Below are positions 6,497 to 8,417 of a stretch of DNA of 8,417 bases, one piece after another (positions within the stretch are counted from its first letter, which is position 1; each line of letters begins with the position of its first letter). The notes under the pieces were generated by a model. It searched no databases and was not told the DNA's origin. It saw nothing but the letters and a program-made list of their open reading frames with translations. Position numbers and translations under genes: made by a program. Source of the DNA: JARRRL01 sp037380725 (GTDB lineage Bacteria; Pseudomonadota; Gammaproteobacteria; Pseudomonadales; JANQJO01); contig JARRRL010000189.1 in NCBI GenBank assembly GCA_037380725.1, forward strand, positions 1 through 8,417, written 5' to 3'.

Positions 6497-6530
6497 TCAA
6501 TTGAACGTGTGCACACGATCTTGTAAGATC
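6497..6530. promoter_or_regulatory. Three adjacent perfect palindromes
   Basis: TCAATTGA (6497-6504), CGTGTGCACACG (6506-6517) and GATCTTGTAAGATC (6517-6530; six-base arms with a GT centre) follow each other almost without spacing, in a stretch with no gene. They could be binding sites or a structured RNA. No T-tract follows the last one closely enough to call a terminator. Role unknown. Confidence 0.45.
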
Positions 6531-6638
6531 AGAAAAACAGCAGGGTTTTTCATCTTGCTTTTTAAGCTGGTTGATATTCGCCACTATCTGTTTTAAATTT
6601 CAGTAACTGGATATAAATACAACTAAATGGCATCTAAG

Positions 6639-6869
6639 TTAATGAATTCGCTGTCCTTGCCGCCATGGCCTAAAAGGCTGAACCAATTTATCTAAGGATG
6701 GGATACATTCTCCCTCACGGTCGGGATTGAAAAGCGGCAAGTCTCCAATTGAGCAAATATCAATCTCAATATTGTCAGGAGATAAAACCTGCATTGCTTC
6801 AATGGCGGCTGTGTTGTAAGAGGCTTCTCGCAAACTCCCTGACAAGGCCAATATTCTAATCATTTCCAT
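6639..6869 (-). pseudogene. NAD(P)H-dependent FMN reductase, 5' fragment
   Basis: The first ~65 residues belong to the flavodoxin-like NADPH-dependent FMN reductase family. IRILALSGSLREASYNTAAI carries the phosphate-binding SGSLR loop, followed by IEIDICSIGDLPLFNPDRE. Full-length members have about 180-200 residues and contain a PEYNxSxPG motif, which is missing. After LDKLVQPF the sequence (RPWRQGQRIH) no longer fits and ends at TAA 6639, so the gene was cut by deletion. It starts 31 bases past the cleavage point of an attC site and has AGGAAG about 12 bases upstream. It may therefore have been the next integron cassette, or the chromosomal gene behind which a cassette inserted. I found no convincing attC after it. 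Confidence 0.75.
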
Positions 6870-6895
6870 CCGGTACGCACTTCCTACTGGGAAAA

Positions 6896-6947
6896 CTTAA
6901 CGCTTTTGTAAAAGGCGCAAAGGAGCGCCCTTTTGACAAACTTGTTA
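6896..6947 (-). other. Integron attC recombination site
   Basis: Read on the minus strand, the site opens with TAACAAG (6947-6941) and closes with GCGTTAAG (6903-6896), which contains the R' core GTTAAGT matching GTTRRRY. Between them TTTGTCAAAAGGGCGC and GCGCCTTTTACAAA pair as a stem with a six-base loop. The left arm has one extra C and one extra G, giving the unpaired bases typical of folded attC sites. The stop codon of the DUF2442 gene is the TAA of the site, a common integron cassette layout. The predicted exchange point is between 6901 and 6900. A rho-independent terminator was considered, but the core motifs and cassette layout favour attC. No integrase gene is present in the window. 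Confidence 0.72.
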
Positions 6948-7211
6948 TGATTTTGACTTTAATGGAAACCGTTCAGGATGCTCAATCATTTCCTTAGTCA
7001 GATCAACATCAATTTTTGCCCAATAGAAGTGTCCAGGAGATTGCTCCTCAACATCTATTATATCATTTACCGTTTTATCTTTAAACCAAGGAAAATCATT
7101 ATAAGATAAAAACATCTCCTCATTACCCGCAAAAAGCCAAATACCATGTGCCGAGATGTTTGTTACCTCAACTTCCGAAGTGTTGTTCCCATGCGCTAAC
7201 GAGCTCATCAT
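6945..7211 (-). CDS. DUF2442 domain protein
   Basis: An 88-residue protein with the DUF2442 signature: GIWLFAGNEEMFLSYNDFPW, FKD, then GHFYWAKIDVDLTKEMIEHP and ERFP. Function is unknown. The family is very often encoded next to DUF4160, and a toxin-antitoxin-like or DNA-binding role has been suspected but not, to my knowledge, shown. The start ATG at 7211 has GAGG about six bases upstream; a second ATG follows at once. It overlaps the DUF4160 gene by 44 bases, so the two are surely co-translated. Its stop lies within the attC site. Intact. The region is markedly AT-richer than the gab genes. Confidence 0.85.
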   Translation of the reverse strand: MMSSLAHGNNTSEVEVTNISAHGIWLFAGNEEMFLSYNDFPWFKDKTVNDIIDVEEQSPGHFYWAKIDVDLTKEMIEHPERFPLKSKS

Positions 7212-7407
7212 AATGATCCTCTACAAGAGATTCGATTTCTTTCAATTGCTTTCTAGTGTATTTATAATTTTTAGCTAGCTCTATCTCAGGCGAAAGCCAA
7301 AACTTCGCTTCTCCATCGCAAGATACTACATGCACATGCTTTCGTTCTTCTTCTCTAGAAAAGAAAAAGAATCTATAACCTTTTTCTCTAAATACTGTTG
7401 GGCTCAT
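7168..7407 (-). CDS. DUF4160 domain protein
   Basis: A 79-residue protein with the family pattern: SPTVFREKGYRFFFFSREEE, the HVHV motif, GEAKFWLSPEIELAKN and YTRKQLKEIESLVEDH, then ELVSAWEQHFG. Members of this family are uncharacterised and are usually paired with DUF2442, as here. The ATG at 7407 is preceded by AAGAG about eight bases away. It is the first gene of a two-gene cassette whose predicted 5' end is at about 7433. A stress or toxin-antitoxin-like role would fit stable maintenance in an integron cassette, but nothing in the sequence proves it. Intact. Confidence 0.85.
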   Translation of the reverse strand: MSPTVFREKGYRFFFFSREEERKHVHVVSCDGEAKFWLSPEIELAKNYKYTRKQLKEIESLVEDHYDELVSAWEQHFGS

Positions 7408-7426
7408 AATTTTCTCTTAGACCAGA

Positions 7427-7499
7427 ATCTTAACAGTTTATTCATCGTCGGATTCGCCCCTTATTCCGGAGCATAGCATCTTTAAGTTTACGTTAGAAT
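7427..7499 (-). other. Possible second, degenerate attC site
   Basis: On the minus strand CTAACG (7496-7491) and TGTTAAGAT (7435-7427) lie about 60 bases apart around an inner imperfect stem, TCCGGAAT/GGATTCGG-like, at 7448-7470. The second motif would place the cassette start at TTAAG (7433), parallel to the TTAAG after the good attC site. The outer arms pair poorly and GTTAAGA does not fully fit GTTRRRY, so the call is weak. Confidence 0.3.
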
Positions 7500-7617
7500 C
7501 TCATAAAAACATTTTCTATTCAACTAATTATAGCATCTACTCTTATCTCACCAACCATCATCAGCTCCCTGAAAAAGCGTCAAATCCGACGGTGATCCCA
7601 GATATTCAGTTCTTTCA

Positions 7618-7652
7618 GACGCATATTCCGGTAAATATCCGGGATATGCGTC
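7618..7652. repeat. Inverted repeat, 14-bp arms
   Basis: GACGCATATTCCGG (7618-7631) and CCGGGATATGCGTC (7639-7652) pair with one T-G wobble around TAAATAT. No T-run follows on either strand, so this is not a standard terminator. It lies 16 bases outside the IS3 remnant in a stretch (7500-7668) with no credible gene and may be the relic of another element or a REP-like palindrome. Confidence 0.65.
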
Positions 7653-7668
7653 GCGTCTTGTCAATCGG

Positions 7669-7686
7669 TGTTTGTCAATAAAGTTG
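7669..7686 (+). repeat. Terminal inverted repeat, orfB end of the IS
   Basis: TGTTTGTCAATAAAGTTG pairs with the other IS end, with mismatches at positions 3, 4, 12 and 14. It starts ten bases beyond the orfB stop region. Confidence 0.7.
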
Positions 7687-7695
7687 TCGCGTCCA

Positions 7696-8165
7696 TTAAT
7701 CTAGCAGCCCTGGAGTTTGGCCCTTGGCCGTCTGATGTTCCTTCGGTGGATTCAGCCAGACTTCCTCCACTCGATTCCAGTTTCGAGTCTTTCCTGACCA
7801 ACGCGCCGGATGGCGCTGTTTCGCCGCCGCATAAACCACTTCCCGCCGCTTGAGAATGTTTTCGTCCTCGCCACGGTGGCGCTCATTCGGTATCACATAG
7901 CGTATGGCACTGTGACGATGCTCACCGTTGTACCACTGTAAAAGCTGTGCCCCCATTCCCGAGCAGCTTCGAGACTCTCGAAAGGTTTGTTCGGATACGT
8001 CGGCGTGTACTTCAACGTCCGGAAGAGACTCTCCGAGTACGGGTTGTCGTCACTTACCGACGGTAGGTTGAATGAGGGCACGATACCATGCTTCTGCAGT
8101 GTTACCAGCATCGTCGCTCCCTTCATTGGGCTACCGTTATCGGCGTATAACACCAGTCCCTCCTC
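7696..8165 (-). pseudogene. IS3-family transposase orfB, 3' part, frameshifted
   Basis: The remnant starts at LVLYADNGSPMKGATM, which carries the second catalytic Asp of the DDE integrase core. It then shows SDDNPYSESLFRTLKYTP with the catalytic Glu. After REWG the frame breaks at a run of five G (7950-7954 on the plus strand as C). Family sequence resumes in the next frame: LLQWYNGEHRHSAIRYVIP, ERHRGED, RWSGKTRNW and VWLNPP, ending at TAA 7696. The first catalytic Asp and the N-terminal half are deleted. Confidence 0.85.
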
Positions 8166-8169
8166 CTCT

Positions 8170-8358
8170 CAGGGCTGTCGTCTCAATGACCACGACCAGT
8201 TTGCTTTCTCCATTCCAGTTCTCGGGATTCTTCGGATCTGCAGGCACTGCTTTCCCCTGATGACGTAATTGATCGCGTCAATTGTAAAGGGTCTGCTCCG
8301 AGATGCCCAGCTCTCGACTGATCCGGGCTACCGATGGGGCATCAGAGAATCCAGAGAA
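8170..8358 (-). pseudogene. IS3-family transposase orfA, fragment with in-frame stop
   Basis: FSDAPSVARISRELGISEQT, then LYN, a TGA where the family has Trp, then RDQLRHQGKAVPADPKNPEN is the helix-turn-helix region of an IS3-type OrfA. After KLVVVIETTAL it joins orfB sequence. An in-frame stop (8361-8359) and a doubled 9-mer, GATTCTCTG, at 8342-8360 spoil the start. Not functional. Confidence 0.8.
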
Positions 8359-8359
8359 T

Positions 8360-8417
8360 CACCATTTTCTTTGTGACCACCACTCAACCTAATTGACATC
8401 CACAACGATCTATTCTA
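8360..8417 (+). repeat. Direct repeat, right copy
   Basis: This is the second copy of the sequence at 175-233, 8185 bases away in the same orientation. It includes the orfA-side IS terminus (ending 8402) and the 15 bases beyond it up to the window end. In the left copy the next sequence is the RAYT leader, so a second RAYT may lie just outside the window. Confidence 0.9.

Larger units (their letters stand above)
7669..8402 (-). mobile_element. IS3-family element, internally deleted
   Basis: The element is defined by terminal repeats TGTTTGTCAATAAAGTTG (7669) and, on the minus strand, TGGATGTCAATTAGGTTG (from 8402). They agree at 14 of 18 positions and have the TG...CA ends of the IS3 family. 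Inside are the 5' part of orfA and the 3' part of orfB, joined near 8167. An intact relative would be roughly twice this 734-bp length. No target-site duplication is seen (CGG before 7669, CAA after 8402), which suggests rearrangement at one end. It cannot transpose alone but could be moved in trans. Confidence 0.8.

Noticed and set aside
6896..6947. Rho-independent terminator for the DUF2442 gene
   Set aside because: The stem is good, but the sequence has both attC core motifs and unpaired bases on one arm, and no U-run directly follows the stem.
7421..7681. Plus-strand stop-to-stop open frame of 86 codons
   Set aside because: No usable start codon until near its end, low-complexity composition and no recognisable motif; it overlaps the attC-like site and the hairpin.
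175..8417. Circular contig with overlapping ends
   Set aside because: The repeats differ by a substitution and a one-base gap, the left copy begins 174 bases inside the window, and the inner flanks differ.

Overview
The window looks like a decayed, repeat-rich accessory stretch of a gammaproteobacterial genome. This is inferred from the kind of GabD/GabT, the REP-associated transposase remnant, the IS3-type transposase remnant and a small Cys-rich lipoprotein. No RNA gene is present, and no taxonomic assignment below class is attempted. Nearly all genes read on the minus strand. The left third is visibly GC-richer than the AbiE and DUF4160/DUF2442 parts, as expected for a mosaic.

Layout. 1-440: a partial unknown minus-strand ORF running off the edge, a 59-bp sequence that recurs at the far right end, and the first 45 codons of a REP-associated (RAYT) transposase. 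440-3310: a broken GABA-degradation locus. gabT has lost an internal segment and is frameshifted, gabD has lost its C-terminal ~34 residues and runs into the gabT start, and the divergent LysR-type regulator is frameshifted and cut off after its helix-turn-helix. A perfect 16-bp palindrome survives between gabD and the regulator. 3310-4490: a repeat copy, a small lipoprotein, an OsmC-family protein and a repeat-like intergenic stretch. 4490-6213: an intact two-gene AbiE-type (type IV) toxin-antitoxin operon. 6214-6638: no gene, but a second, inverted copy of the repeat that ends the LysR gene, a short degenerate repeat array and three adjacent palindromes.

6639-7434: what I read as integron-derived DNA. 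A truncated NAD(P)H-dependent FMN reductase gene follows directly after a convincing attC site, which closes a ~533-bp cassette holding overlapping DUF4160 and DUF2442 genes. A weaker attC-like site lies at the other end of the cassette. 7669-8402: an IS3-family element with recognisable terminal inverted repeats but a large internal deletion, a stop in orfA and a frameshift in orfB. The last bases repeat the sequence at 175-233, including flank outside the IS.

Functionally, the likely working parts are the AbiE toxin-antitoxin pair, the DUF4160/DUF2442 pair, the OsmC-like protein and perhaps the lipoprotein. The GABA shunt, its regulator, the FMN reductase and all transposases look dead. The most notable points are the integron cassette, the inverted repeat family whose one copy ends the LysR gene, the ACGGGACA-type motifs on both sides of abiE, and the direct repeat bracketing the whole 8.2-kb interval.
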